Shown here piece by piece: positions 11,203 to 25,900 of a DNA stretch of 64,000 nucleotides. Source of the DNA: Macrostomum hystrix (taxonomy: Eukaryota > Platyhelminthes > Macrostomidae). The stretch lies in assembly GCA_950097015.1 (NCBI GenBank), contig CATNEN010000035.1:629501-693500 (forward strand), written 5' to 3'. The notes below the pieces were generated by a model. It was not told the origin of the DNA and did no database searches. It was given only the letters and a program-made list of their open reading frames with translations. The translations under genes were made by a program, and so were the position numbers. Every line of letters begins with the position of its first letter. Positions within the stretch are counted from its first letter, which is position 1.

Positions 11203-13925
11203 CGCATGTCAAGAGACTTAAAATTCGATTTGATTATATTTGATTATTTATATAATACACGAGTAAAATACGGACACAATAGACTCCAACTCCATATGTA
11301 CTACACTCAACCCAGCTGAGCAAGTCAGTAGCACACCCACAGCTTCTGGCCTGGCACTTCCAAAGGCTTGTGTACATCTGTTCAGTCCGCGGACTGGGAC
11401 CCAACCGCATTTCTTACCTAGCTATAGCTATGTGCCTAATAAAAAATGGGGAATATTCTTAAGAGAAAAATGGCTAGAATGTGGTTAAAAAATAAGGCAT
11501 ACAACTCGATTATTTAATAATTCGTTGTTTTAGTTTAAAATTTGCGTGTATAACGAAACAGAGATAAGGCTGAGCAGGCTAGCAATGTGACTAGAGCACA
11601 TACAATGTGAGCAAGTGTAGGAATGCGTAGAAATGCAGTTCGCGCATTCCAAATTAAATACCAATTATGGACATGCTTTTAGCTCGTATGAGTATTTTCA
11701 CTGGCATTGTGAAAACCTATTTTAGTGTCTATAGGATCATATGCAGACAAATGTACAGTCAGTCTTCAGTCCGCCCACTACAAAGCTAAAATTTGCTTTT
11801 ACTCGCATCTGAGCGCAGGTCAAAATTAAGCTTCATTTTGAATTGCTCGAGAGCTAAATATTTCGAGCAATGGAATTTTTTGATTCAATTCAGAAGTCAA
11901 TTCAGAGAAGTTAATGTACTACATGGATAGTTAAATGTATAAACATTGAAAATAATAAACCTGTGAATGTACGAGCTAAATTCCATGAAAGGTTGAAATC
12001 TTCGAGACACGGATTTGCACGCTCATACTGCGGTTACATATTTGTAGACAAAACTAAAACTAGTGCACCAGCAGCCGGCTAGACCTGAAAAATAAGTCCA
12101 GCCATGTTTTTCAAGACAGTCCGTGTGATGGTCAATATGAGCACGATAACCTGATCATTGGGGCAGCTCCCGTGGGTCCGCCGGTTCTATAAACTTTCGA
12201 CTTTGGAGTTGAGCTTGAAGATCGAGTTCGGCAGCTCCGCGGTTTTATAGCTTCGAGTTAGTGAGAGGTCCCGCTGACGAAATTGCTCAAGCGTATAATA
12301 AAGTAGGAAAATATTCCTCGAGAGGATGGAGTTGGTTCGAGCGGAAGCTGGGGAATTGATTTCGATTTTTCGGATAGGCATTCTTTGACTTAAGAGCTCG
12401 ATCCATCCTACCTCGATAATGATGCACTGTCAGTTTAGAATTCCACGCCCTGAAAGATTTCATTTTTTATCTTTGACTAAATAAATCATAAAATCCAGTG
12501 CACACTTGACCACTACTTATGGATACGTAAAATTGCAGTTCAGTTCAGTTCAACAAAGGTGGGATCAATTTTCACTTAAAGAACATTTATGGTCGCATTA
12601 AATTAGGACAATGAGTTCCAGTAGTTGTGATATATAACGTAGCTTTACATATATCCTTAGGTCGTACATTATTAAAAAAGTAAATGGACTCAAAGACAAG
12701 TAATGTGCACTTTAATTAATTCTTTACTTGTGAAGTCAGGCCACATTATATAAACGAAACCGTTATATTTCTAAGTATAACACATTGCTCGAAGTGTTTA
12801 TCCTCATTTATTTTTTAAACATGTTTTACCACTTTTTTGGCTATTTCATAGTCGCATCCATTTTTTTCTGCAGCTTTAGAGACAACGCTTTTAAAATCGA
12901 TTAAGCACAAAAGTCTCGAAATATTGTGAAGGTTTGTGTCGATTGCAATTAGTACCATTTTTGCATTCACTTCTCGGATCTTATTTCTAATTTCGTGAAT
13001 AATTATAGAAATGTCAAAGGCTCACAGAAATTTTTTTCTCAGCCCAAGTAACAGTCAATAATGCATCCGTGTTATGATTCACTTAGCATCTCGGGTTTAG
13101 AAACAGTCATCTGCAGCCTTTAATTGTTAATAAATTCGCGGCGGCCCATGCACACACTGCCAGGGTACGTGGAAGATAATTTTGTTGCTTTCATCCTATT
13201 AAATCAGTGAAGCGATTATGCATCATGTAGTGTTTTAAATCATGCATCACATGAGTACTAGTGGGGAATTCATTAAAAACAAATCGTGATTGACTTCTTC
13301 TTATCGCTATGGCAATTATTTAACTTTCAAAGTTTCTAAGAAACATCGAATTAAAAATGAAGCTTTCAGAAACAGAGGTGCGTTACACTTTATTAAGGAA
13401 GACAAAATTGTTTAACATAGATAACTCAACTGAAAGAATGAAAATCGTTTTAGAACAATTAAATCCTTACAGGGCAATACATAAAAATGCGAACGCACTT
13501 AAGTAAAGTGTGTTTGCGAGATTACACAGATGTAGTCTGCATTTATTTAGCAATAAAATGTTGTCAGCTATTTCTTTATTTGTTTCTGAGACAGTAATTG
13601 CAATTGACATGAAGAATCTAACTATTTATATGTTTACTAACTAAGTAGGCCTAGTGTTGTAAAAATGAATATGTATAAGTATTATAAGCATTTATTAGTT
13701 TACTGAGTTATTAAGCAACGAGTAACTGGTAGAAAATATAGTAAGGATTAAAATTATCTAGTATATATAGCATTGGTTTTGAAAAAGTATGGCAAAACTT
13801 GTTTGGAAACATATATTTTCACAATGTATTCGTTGCAAACTGTCTGTATTTATTTTAATAATTTTTAATTTATTAAGAACTGATAGCTTTGTAGGTCTAA
13901 AAAGATTGATACATTGTCATTTTAT
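11203..13925. other. AT-rich intergenic sequence
   Basis: 2.7 kb without coding signal. A short fragment at 11372-11400 (GTTCAGTCCGCGGACTGGGA) resembles the CAGTCCATGGACTGA SINE core. The minus frame at 12187-12381 has no recognisable features. Nothing else supported. Confidence 0.6.
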
Positions 13926-13939
13926 AATTTACAGCTAGA
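13926..13939 (+). promoter_or_regulatory. 3' splice acceptor just before the CDIPT-like ATG
   Basis: ATAATTTACAG ends at 13934, then CTAGA, then ATG at 13940. An acceptor 5 nt from the start codon is either the end of a 5' UTR intron or a spliced-leader trans-splice site. No TATA box or 5' UTR exon was recognised upstream. The pyrimidine tract is weak. Confidence 0.5.
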
Positions 13940-16900
13940 ATGAAGAAGGAACTTAAAAATGGAAGAAATATTTTCTTGTTTGTGCCCAACATAATTGGTA
14001 AGTTTTATTTACAAACACATCTGGCAAAAAATTAGAATGAAATGAAAGTTTTTTGTTAAAATATTCTCTACATAATTTATAATAAGCAAAGCAGGAAATA
14101 TCAAACAGGTTTTTAATTTGAGGAGTTTTTTGATTTGCTAAAAGTGAGTGCACCTTGCATATATTCTTTGAAATATTTATTAAACTAGTTACTTGGTAAA
14201 GTTGCTGGTAAGAATATAATTACTTAAAAAGCAATAGCTACTAGTTTCAAAGCCGATTAAAACAAAAGTAAAAGTGACAATTTTCCTTTAAAACATCTGA
14301 AGAATTGAGTGTCCAATCGGTGTTCGCTGATTGGTTGTAAACACCCACCCCAGACACCCACCCCTCCGCCTTGTGCTGGGTCGTATTTCAGCCGGCGCCC
14401 GCGTGCTGCCCAGCCTTGTCTCTTCGCGCTGCGTGGTGTGAAATTTTGTGCCTTCGTGTCTGGGAGTGTGGTGTTTAATTTAGTTAAACATACTAGCAAG
14501 TTTTGCCCCCCTTCGGGGAGCAGAAATACTTTTAATTCGTCTAGTATATACTTTTTAGCAGCTGAATTTACAGCTTTTTAAAGTTACAATGATCCCCCAG
14601 TTGACAATGATCCCCCAGTTGACAATGATCCCCCAGTTGACAATGAACCCCCAGTTGACAATGATCCCGCCGGTTGACAATGATCCCACAGTTGACAATG
14701 ATCCCCCAGTTGACAATGATCCCCCAGTTGACAATGAACCCCCAGTTGACAATGAACCCCCAGTTGACAACGATCCCCCAGTTGACAATGATCCCCCATT
14801 TGACAATGATCCCACAGTTGACAATGATCCCACAGTTGACAATGATCCCCCAGTTGACAAAGATCCCCCAGTTCACAATGATCCCCCAGTTGACAATGAT
14901 CCCCCAGTTGAGAATGATCCCCCAGTTGACAATGATCCCCCAGTTGAGAATGATCCCCCAGTTGACAATGATCCCCCCAGTTGATGATGATCCCCCAGTT
15001 GAAAATGATCCCCCAGTTGAAAATGATCCCCCAGTTGACCATGATCCCCAGTTGAGAATGATCCCCCAGTTGACAATGATCCCCCAGTTAACAAAGATCC
15101 CCCAGTTCACAATGATCCCCCAGTTGATGAAGTCTCCCCATTGATGATGATCCCCAGTTAACAATGTTCCTCCAGTTGACAATGTTCCCAAAGTTATCAA
15201 TGATCCCCCAGTTGATGATGATCACCCAGTTGACAATGATCCCCCAGTTGACAATGATCCCCCAGTTGATGATGATCCCCCCGTTGAAAATGATCCCCCA
15301 GTTGAAAATGATCCCCCAGTTGACAATGATCCCCCAGTTGAGAATGATCCCCCAGTTGACAATGATCCCCCAGTTAACAAAGATCCCCCAGTTCACAATG
15401 ATCCCCCAGTTGATGAAGTCTCCCCATTAGTGATGATCCCTAGTTAACAATGTTCCTCCAGTTGACAATGTTCCCCCAGTTGACAATGATCCCCCAGTTG
15501 ATGATGATCACCCAGTTGACAATGATCCCCCAGTTGACAATGATCCCCCAGTTGACAATGATCCCCCAGTTGACAATGATCCCCCAGTTAACAAAGATCC
15601 CCCAGTTCACAATGATCCCCCAGTTGATGAAGTCTCCCCATTGATGATGATCCCTAGTTAACAATGTTCCTCCAGTTGACAATGTTCCCCCAGTTGACAA
15701 TGATCCCCCAGTTGATGATGATCCCCCAGTTGACAATGATCCCCCATTTGACAATGATCCCCCAGTTGACAATGATCCCACAGTTGACAATGATCCCGCC
15801 GGTTGACAATGATCCCACAGTTGACAATGAACCCCCAGTTGACAATGATCCCCCAGTTGATGATGATCCCCCAGTTGACAATGATCCCCCAGTTGACAAT
15901 GATCCCCCAGTTGACAATGAACCCCCAGTTGACAACGATCCCCCAGTTGACAATGATCCCCCAGTTGACAATGATCCCCCAGTTGACAATTATCCCACAG
16001 TTGACAATGATCCCCCAGTTGAAAAAGATCCCCCAGTTCACAATGATCCCCATTTTGATGATGACTCCCCCAGTTCACAATGATCCCCCAGTTGATGATG
16101 ATCCCCCAGTTGATGATGATCCCCAGTTGAGAATGATTCCCCAGTTGACAATGATCCCCCAGTTGACAAAGATCCCCCAGTTCACAATGATCCCCCAGTT
16201 GATGAAGTCTCACCATTGATGATGATCCCCAGTTAACAATGTTCCTCCAGTTGACAATGTTCCCGCAGTTGACAATGATCCCCCAGTTGATGATGATCAC
16301 CCAGTTGACAATGATCCCCCAGTTGAGAATGATCCCCCAGTTGACAATGATCCCCCAGTTAACAAAGATCCCCCAGTTCACAATGATCCCCCAGTTGATG
16401 AAGTCTCCCCATTGATGATGATCCCCAGTTAAAAATGTTCCTCCAATTTACAATGTTCCCCCAGTTGACAATGATCCCCCAGTTGACAATGATCCCCCAG
16501 TTGACAATGATCCCCCAGTTGACAATGGTCCCCCAGTTGACAATGATCCCCCAGTTGACAATGATCCCTCAGTTGAACACAATTCCCCCCAGTTGACAAT
16601 GATCCCGCCGGTTGACAATGAACCCCCAGTTGAGAATGATCCCCCAGTTGACAATGATCCCCCAGTTGACAATGATCCCCCAGTTGAACACAATTCCCCC
16701 CAGTTGACAATGATCCCCCAGTTGACAATGATCCCCCAGTTGAGAATGATCCCCCAGTTGAGAATGATCCCCCAGTTGACAATGATCCCGCCGGTTGATG
16801 ATGATCCCCCAGTTGATGATGATCTCCCAGTGGAAAATGATCCCCCAGTTGACAATGATCCCCCAGTTAAGAATGATCCCCCAGTTGACAATGATCCCCG

Positions 16901-19900
16901 AGTTAACAAAGATCCCCCAGTTCACAATGATCCCCCAGTTGATGAAGTCTCCCCATTGATGATGATCCCCAGTTAAAAATGTTCCTCCAGTTGACAATGT
17001 TCCCCCAGTTGACAATGATCCCCCAGTTGACAATGATCCCCCAGTTGACAATGATCCCCCAGTTAACAATGATCCCCCAGTTGACAATGATCCCCCAGTT
17101 GACAATGATCCCCCAGTTTGAACACAATTCCCCCCCAGTTGACAATGATCCCCCAGTTGACAATGATCCCCCAGTTGAGAATGTTCCCCCAGTTGACAAT
17201 GATCCCCCAGTTGACAATGATCCCGCCGGTTGACAATGAACCCCCAGTTGACAATGATCCCCCAGTTGATGATGATCCCCAAGTTGACAATGATCCCCAG
17301 TTGACAATGATCCCCCAGTTGACAATGAACCCCCAGTTGACAATGATCCCCCAGTTGACAATGATTCCCAGTTGACAATGATCCCACAGTTGACAATGAT
17401 CCCCCAGTTAACAAAGATCCCCCAGTTCACAATGATCCCCCAGTTGATGAAGTCTCCCCATTGATGATGATCCCTAGTTAACAATGTTCCTCCAGTTGAC
17501 AATGTTCCCCCAGTTGACAATGATCCCCCAGTTGATGATGATCCCCCAGTTGACAATGATCCCCCATTTGACAATGATCCCCCAGTTGACAATGATCCCA
17601 CAGTTGACAATGATCCCGCCGGTTGACAATGATCCCACAGTTGACAATGAACCCCCAGTTGACAATGATCCCCCAGTTGATGATGATCCCCCAGTTGACA
17701 ATGATCCCCCAGTTGACAATGATCCCCCAGTTGACAATGAACCCCCAGTTGACAACGATCCCCCAGTTGACAATGATCCCCCAGTTGACAATGATCCCCC
17801 AGTTGACAATTATCCCACAGTTGACAATGATCCCCCAGTTGAAAAAGATCCCCCAGTTCACAATGATCCCCATTTTGATGATGACTCCCCCAGTTCACAA
17901 TGATCCCCCAGTTGATGATGATCCCCCAGTTGATGATGATCCCCCAGTTGAGAATGATTCCCCAGTTGACAATGATTCCCCAGTTGACAAAGATCCCCCA
18001 GTTCACAATGATCCCCCAGTTGATGAAGTCTCCCCATTGATGATGATCCCCAGTTAAAAATGTTCCTCCAATTTACAATGTTCCCCCAGTTGACAATGAT
18101 CCCCCAGTTGACAATGATCCCCCAGTTGACAATGATCCCCCAGTTGACAATGGTCCCCCAGTTGACAATCATCCCCCAGTTGACAATGATCCCTCAGTTG
18201 AACACAATTCCCCCCAGTTGACAATGATCCCGCCGGTTGACAATGAACCCCCAGTTGAGAATGATCCCCCAGTTGACAATGATCCCCCAGTTGACAATGA
18301 TCCCCCAGTTGAACACAATTCCCCCCAGTTGACAATGATCCCCCAGTTGACAATGATCCCCCAGTTGAGAATGATCCCCCAGTTGAGAATGATCCCCCAG
18401 TTGACAATGATCCCGCCGGTTGATGATGATCCCCCAGTTGATGATGATCTCCCAGTGGAAAATGATCCCCCAGTTGACAATGATCCCCCAGTTAAGAATG
18501 ATCCCCCAGTTGACAATGATCCCCGAGTTAACAAAGATCCCCCAGTTCACAATGATCCCCCAGTTGATGAAGTCTCCCCATTGATGATGATCCCCAGTTA
18601 AAAATGTTCCTCCAGTTGACAATGTTCCCCCAGTTGACAATGATCCCCCAGTTGACAATGATCCCCCAGTTGACAATGATCCCCCAGTTAACAATGATCC
18701 CCCAGTTGACAATGATCCCCCAGTTGACAATGATCCCCCAGTTGAACACAATTCCCCCCCAGTTGACAATGATCCCCCAGTTGACAATGATCCCCCAGTT
18801 GAGAATGTTCCCCCAGTTGACAATGATCCCCCAGTTGACAATGATCCCGCCGGTTGACAATGAACCCCCAGTTGACAATGATCCCCCAGTTGATGATGAT
18901 CCCCAAGTTGACAATGATCCCCCAGTTGACAATGATCCCCCAGTTGACAATGAACCCCCAGTTGACAATGATCCCCCAGTTGACAATGATTCCCCAGTTG
19001 ACAATGATCCCACAGTTGACAATGATCCCCCAGTTGACAAAGATCCCCCAGTTGACAATGATCCCCAAGTTGACCATGATCCCCCAGTTGAGAATGATCC
19101 CCCAGTTGACAATGATCCCCCAGTTGACAATGATCCCCAAGTTGACCATGATCCCCCATTTGATGATGATTCCCCAGTTGACAATTATCCCCCAGTTGAC
19201 AATGATCCCCCAGTTTACCAAGATCCTCCAGTTGACGATTATCCCCCAGTTTACCTTGATCCCCATTATGATGATGACTCCCCAGTTGACGTTGATTTTT
19301 CAAACGCTGGGTTAGCCAAGATTCAAACTCAGGTTTCGCCATGTTTTAAACCCTGGTGGGCTATGATTCAAACTCTCGTTTTACCATGATTCAAACTCTG
19401 GTTTAGCCATGATTCTAACTCTGGTTTAGCCATGATTCAGACGCTGTGATGATTTAAAGTCTGCTTTTGCCATGATTCAAACTCTGTTTTAGCCATGATT
19501 TAAACTCTGGTGTAGCCATGATTCAAACTCTGGTTTCGCCTTGATTCAAATTTAGCCATGATTCAGACTCTAGGTTAGCCATGATTCAAACGTTGGTTTA
19601 GCCATGATTCAGACTCTGGTTTAGACATGATTCAAACTCTGGTTTAGCCATGATTCAAACTCTGGTTTAGCCATGATTCAAACTCTGGTTACGCCATGAT
19701 TCAGACTCTGGTTTAGCCATGATTCAAACTCTGGTTTAGCCATGATTCAAACTCTGGTTTAGCCATGATTCAAACTCTGGTTAAGCCATGATTCAAACTC
19801 TGGTTTAGCCATGATTTTAAACTCTGGTTTAGCCATGATTCAAACGCTGGTTTAGCCATGATTCAAGATCTGGTTTAGCTATGATTAAGACTCTGGTTTA

Positions 19901-22900
19901 GCCATGATTCAAACTCTGGTTTAGCCATGATTCAAACTCTGGTTTAGCCATGATTTTAAACTCTGGTTTAGCCATGATTCAAACTCTGGTTTAGCCATGA
20001 TTCAAACTCTGGTTTAGCCATGATTCAAACTCTGGTTTAGCCATGATTGAAACTCTGGTTTAGCCATGATTCAAACTATGGTTTAGCCATGATTCAAGAT
20101 CTGGTTTAGCTATGATTAAGACTCTGGTTTAGCCATGATTCAAGATCTGGTTTAGCTATGATTAAGACTCTGGTTTAGCTATGATTAAGACTCTGGTTTA
20201 GCCATGATTCAAACTCTGGTTTAGCCATGATTCAAACTCTGGTTTAGCCATGATTCAAACTCTGGTTTAGCCATGATTCAGACTCTGGTTTAGCCATGAT
20301 TCAAACTATGGTTTAGCTATGATTCAAACTATGGTTTAGCCATGATTCAACTCTGGTTTAGCCATGATTCAAACTCTGGTTAAGCCATGATTCAAACTCT
20401 GGTTTAGCCGTGATTCAAACTCTGGTTTAGCCATGATTCAAACGCTGGTTTAGCCATGATTCAAGATCTGGTTTAGCTATGATTAAGACTCTGGTTTAGC
20501 CATGATTCAAACTCTGGTTTAGCCATGATTCAAACTCTGGTTTAGCCATGATTTTAAACTCTGGTTTAGCCATGATTCAAACTCTGGTTTAGCCATGATT
20601 CAAACTCTGGTTTAGCCATGATTCAAACTCTGGTTTAGCCATGATTGAAACTCTGTTTTAGCCATGATTGAAACTCTGGTTTAGCCATGATTCAAACTCT
20701 GGTTTAGCCATGATTCAAGATCTGGTTTAGCTATGATTAAGACTCTGGTTTAGCCATGATTCAAGATCTGGTTTAGCCATGATTCAAACTCTGGTTTAGC
20801 CATGATTCAAACTCTGGTTTAGCCATGATTCAAACTCTGGTTTAGCCATGATTCAAACTCTGGTTAAGCCATGATTCAGACTCTGGTTTAGCCATGATTT
20901 AAACTCTGGTTTAGCCATGATTCAAACTCTGGTTTAGCCATGATTCAAACTCTGCTTTTGCCATGATTCAAACTCTGGTTTAGCCATGATTCAAACTCTG
21001 GTTTAGCCATGATTCAAACTCTGGTTACGCCATGATTCAGACTCTGGTTTAGCCATGATTCAAACTCTGGTTTAGCCATGATTCAAACTCTGGTTTAGCC
21101 ATGATTCAAACTCTGGTTAAGCCATGATTCAAACTCTGGTTTAGCCATGATTTTAAACTCTGGTTTAGCCATGATTCAAACGCTGGTTTAGCCATGATTC
21201 AAGATCTGGTTTAGCTATGATTAAGACTCTGGTTTAGCCATGATTCAAACTCTGGTTTAGCCATGATTCAAACTCTGGTTTAGCCATGATTTTAAACTCT
21301 GGTTTAGCCATGATTCAAACTCTGGTTTAGCCATGATTCAAACTCTGGTTTAGCCATGATTCAAACTCTGGTTTAGCCATGATTGAAACTCTGGTTTAGC
21401 CATGATTCAAACTATGGTTTAGCCATGATTCAAGATCTGGTTTAGCTATGATTAAGACTCTGGTTTAGCCATGATTCAAGATCTGGTTTAGCTATGATTA
21501 AGACTCTGGTTTAGCTATGATTAAGACTCTGGTTTAGCCATGATTCAAACTCTGGTTTAGCCATGATTCAAACTCTGGTTTAGCCATGATTCAAACTCTG
21601 GTTTAGCCATGATTCAGACTCTGGTTTAGCCATGATTCAAACTATGGTTTAGCTATGATTCAAACTATGGTTTAGCCATGATTCAAACTCTGGTTTAGCC
21701 ATGATTCAAACTCTGGTTAAGCCATGATTCAAACTCTGGTTTAGCCGTGATTCAAACTCTGGTTTAGCCATGATTCAAACGCTGGTTTAGCCATGATTCA
21801 AGATCTGGTTTAGCTATGATTAAGACTCTGGTTTAGCCATGATTCAAACTCTGGTTTAGCCATGATTCAAACTCTGGTTTAGCCATGATTTTAAACTCTG
21901 GTTTAGCCATGATTCAAACTCTGGTTTAGCCATGATTCAAACTCTGGTTTAGCCATGATTCAAACTCTGGTTTAGCCATGATTGAAACTCTGTTTTAGCC
22001 ATGATTGAAACTCTGGTTTAGCCATGATTCAAACTCTGGTTTAGCCATGATTCAAGATCTGGTTTAGCTATGATTAAGACTCTGGTTTAGCCATGATTCA
22101 AGATCTGGTTTAGCCATGATTCAAACTCTGGTTTAGCCATGATTCAAACTCTGGTTTAGCCATGATTCAAACTCTGGTTTAGCCATGATTCAAACTCTGG
22201 TTAAGCCATGATTCAGACTCTGGTTTAGCCATGATTTAAACTCTGGTTTAGCCATGATTCAAACTCTGGTTTAGCCATGATTCAAACTCTGCTTTTGCCA
22301 TGATTCAAACTCTGGTTTAGCCATGATTCAAACTCTGGTTTAGCCATGATTCAAACTCTGGTTTAGCCATGATTCAAACTCTGGTTTAGCCATGATTCAA
22401 ACTCTGCTTTAGCCATGATTCAGACGCTGGTTTAGCCATGATTCAGACGCTGGTTTTGCCATGATTCAAGCTCTGGTTTAGCCATGATTCAGACTCTGGT
22501 TTAGCCATGATTCAAACTCTGGTTTAGCCATGATTCAGACTCTGGTTTAGCCATGATTCAAACTCTGGTTTAGCAATGATTCAGACGCTGGTTTAGCCAT
22601 GATTCAGACGGTGGTTTTGCCATGATTCAAGCTCTGGTTTAGCCATGATTCAGACTCTGGTTTTGCCATGATTCAAACTCTGGTTTAGCCATGATTCAGA
22701 CTCTGGTTTAGCCATGATTCAAACTCTGGTTTAGCCATGATTCGGACTCTGGTTTAGCCATGATTCAAACTCTGGTTAAGCAATGATTCAGACTCTGGTT
22801 TAGCCATGATTCAAACTCTGCTTTAGCCATGATTCAGACGCTGGTTTAGCCATGATTCAGACGCTGGTTTTGCCATGATTCAAGCTCTGGTTTAGCCATG

Positions 22901-25900
22901 ATTCAGACTCTGGTTTAGCCATGATTCAGACTCCAGTTTAGCCATGATTCAGACTCTGGTTTAGCCATGATTCAAGCTCTGGTTTAGCCATGATTCAGAC
23001 GCTGGTTTAGCCATGATTCAAGCTCTATTTTTGCCATGATTCAAACTCAGGTTTGCTATGATTTATGATATTTTATTTACGAAATGAAAAAAAAAATCAA
23101 AATAATCTTCAATCACTACTGGCTGAAAATTAGTCTAAATGATTTGACGCAGTGCAGAATCGAACCCTAGCCTAGCCTATAACCTATTCCTAGTGCCTAC
23201 ACATCGGCTATTCCGACTGTTGGTTGGTGGGTGCAAAAATCAGCCTTATAAAATGAATTCTCAAAGTTCTGGCTTTGTACAATGAAGTGAGAAAATAGAG
23301 TACACTCAGTCTCGCGGTTGGTTGTGTACATTGATTTCAAATTTGTCTCCAGAGTGCAGGCTTCTAACTCAGTCAGCGAGGGGGTGTTGCGCAATTTGAC
23401 GATGCAATTCCAATTCAGCGGCAGTGAGTAAAATTCTCAATAGGCCAAGATGGTTTGACCTTTGAAAAATCATGTTTTTCGAATATTTAATCCCTTTAGC
23501 AATAAAGTTAGGCTTAATAAAAATACGTGTAAAATTGTCCCCATATTTGGCATCTTTTGGTGAAGAAATGGTGAAAATCGGTTGAGCCGTTCGGAAGAAA
23601 ATCAATTACAACCAACCAACCAACCAACCATTTCATTTTTAGTATAGTGGACTAGCTGCCTTCGCTACCCTCTGGGTAGCCTCCCTGTGAGTTCTTATCA
23701 GTTCGTTATCAAAACTGGCTCTGATGCAATCATAAAAATTGGCACTGGAGCCTCACTGTGCACAAGCTGGAAACAAGAATGCATTAGAAAAGCCTATTTA
23801 AAACTGTTTTTCGAATATTTAATCCCCTTAGCAATGAAATTAAGCTTAGAAAAAAGACGTGTACCGATTCGGGCCCATTTGTGATCTTTTGGCGAAGGAA
23901 TTGTGAAAATCGGTTGAGCCGTTCGGGAGCTAGTCGATTGCAAACAAGCAAGCAAGCAAGCAAGCAAGCAAGATTTTCATTTTTAGTATATTAGACTAGC
24001 AAGTTTTGCCCCCCTTCGGGGAGCAGAAATACTTTTAATTCGTCTAGTATATACTTTTTAGCAGCTGAATTTACAGCTTTTTAAAGCTACAATGATCCCC
24101 CAGTTGACAATGATCCCCCAGTTGACAATGAACCCCCAGTTGACAATAATACCCCAGTTGACAATGATCCCCCAGTTGAAAATGATCCCACAGTTGACAA
24201 TGATCCCCCATTTGATGATGATCCCCCCGTTGATGATGATCTCCCAGTTGACAATGATCCCGCCCGTTGACAATGATCCCACAGTTGACAATGAACCCCC
24301 AGTTGACAATGATCCCCCAGTTGATGATGATCCCCCAGTTGACAATGATCCCCCAGTTGACAATGATCCCCCAGTTGACAATGAACCCCCAGTTGACAAC
24401 GATCCCCCAGTTGACAATGATCCCCCAGTTGACAATGATCCCCCAGTTGACAATGAACCCCCAGTTGAAAATGATCCCACAGTTGACAATGATCCCCCAT
24501 TTGATGATGATCCCCCCGTTGATGATGATCTCCCAGTTGACAATGATCCCGCCCGTTGACAATGATCCCACAGTTGACAATGAACCCCCAGTTGACAATG
24601 ATCCCCCAGTTGATGATGATCCCCCAGTTGACAATGATCCCCCAGTTGACAATGATCCCCCAGTTGACAATGAACCCCCAGTTGACAACGATCCCCCAGT
24701 TGACAATGATCCCCCAGTTGACAATGATCCCCCAGTTGACAATGAACCCCCAGTTGACAATGATCCCCCAGTTGACAATGATCCCCCAGTTGACAATGAT
24801 CCCCCAGTTGACAATGATCCCCCAGTTGACAATGATCCCCCAGTTGACAAAGATCCTCCAGTTCACAATGATCCCCCAGTTGATGATGACTCCCCATTGA
24901 TGACGATCCCCAGTTAACAATGTTCTTCCAGTTGACAATGTTCCCCCAATTGACAATGATCCCCCAGTTGATGATGATCACCCAGTTGACAATGAACCCC
25001 CAGTTGACAACGATCCACCAGTTCACAATGATCCCCGAGTTGACAATGATCCCCCAGTTGACAATGATCCCACAGTTGACAATGAACCCCCAGTTGACAA
25101 CGATCCCCCAGTTGATGATGATCCCCCAGTTGATGATGATCACCCAGTTGACAATGATCCCCAAGTTGACCATGATCCCCCATTTGATGATGATTCCCCA
25201 GTTGACAATTATCCCCCAGTTGAACATTACCCCCCAGTTGACAATGATCCCCCAGTTGACAATGATCCCCCAGTTGACAATGATCCCGCCGGTTGACAAT
25301 GATCCCACAGTTGACAATGAACCCCCAGTTGATGATGATCCCCAGTTGATGATGATCACCCAGTTGACAATGATCCCCAAGTTGACCATGATCCCCCATT
25401 TGATGATGATTCCCCAGTTGACAATTATCCCCCAGTTTACCATGATCCCCCAGTTGACGATTATCCCCCATTTTACCATGATCCCCATTTTGATGATGAC
25501 TCCCCAGTTGACGTTGATTTTTCAAACGCTGGGTAAGCCAAGATTCAAACTCAGATTTCGCCATGTTTTAAACCCTGGTGGGCTATGATTCAAACTCTCG
25601 TTTTGCCCAGTTCACAATGATCCCCCAGTTGATGATGATCCCCCAGTTGATGATGATCCCCCAGTTGATGATGATCCCCCATTTGAAAATGATCCCCCAG
25701 TTGACAACGATCCCCCAGTTGACAATGATCCCACAGTTGACAATGATCCCCCAGTTCACAATGATCCTCCAGTTGATGATGATCCCCCAGTTGAGAATGA
25801 TCCACCAGTTGAGAATGATTCCCCAGTTAACAAAGATCCCCCAGTTCACAATGATCCCCCAGTTGATGAAGTCTTCCCATTGATGATGATCCCCAGTTAA

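Noticed and set aside
14555-19389. Long open frames on both strands (up to 382 codons; PPVDND, VNWGII, STGGSL, QLGDHC repeats)
   Set aside because: They are reading frames of an 18-bp minisatellite, open on both strands in several frames, without start context, splice sites or non-repeat domains.
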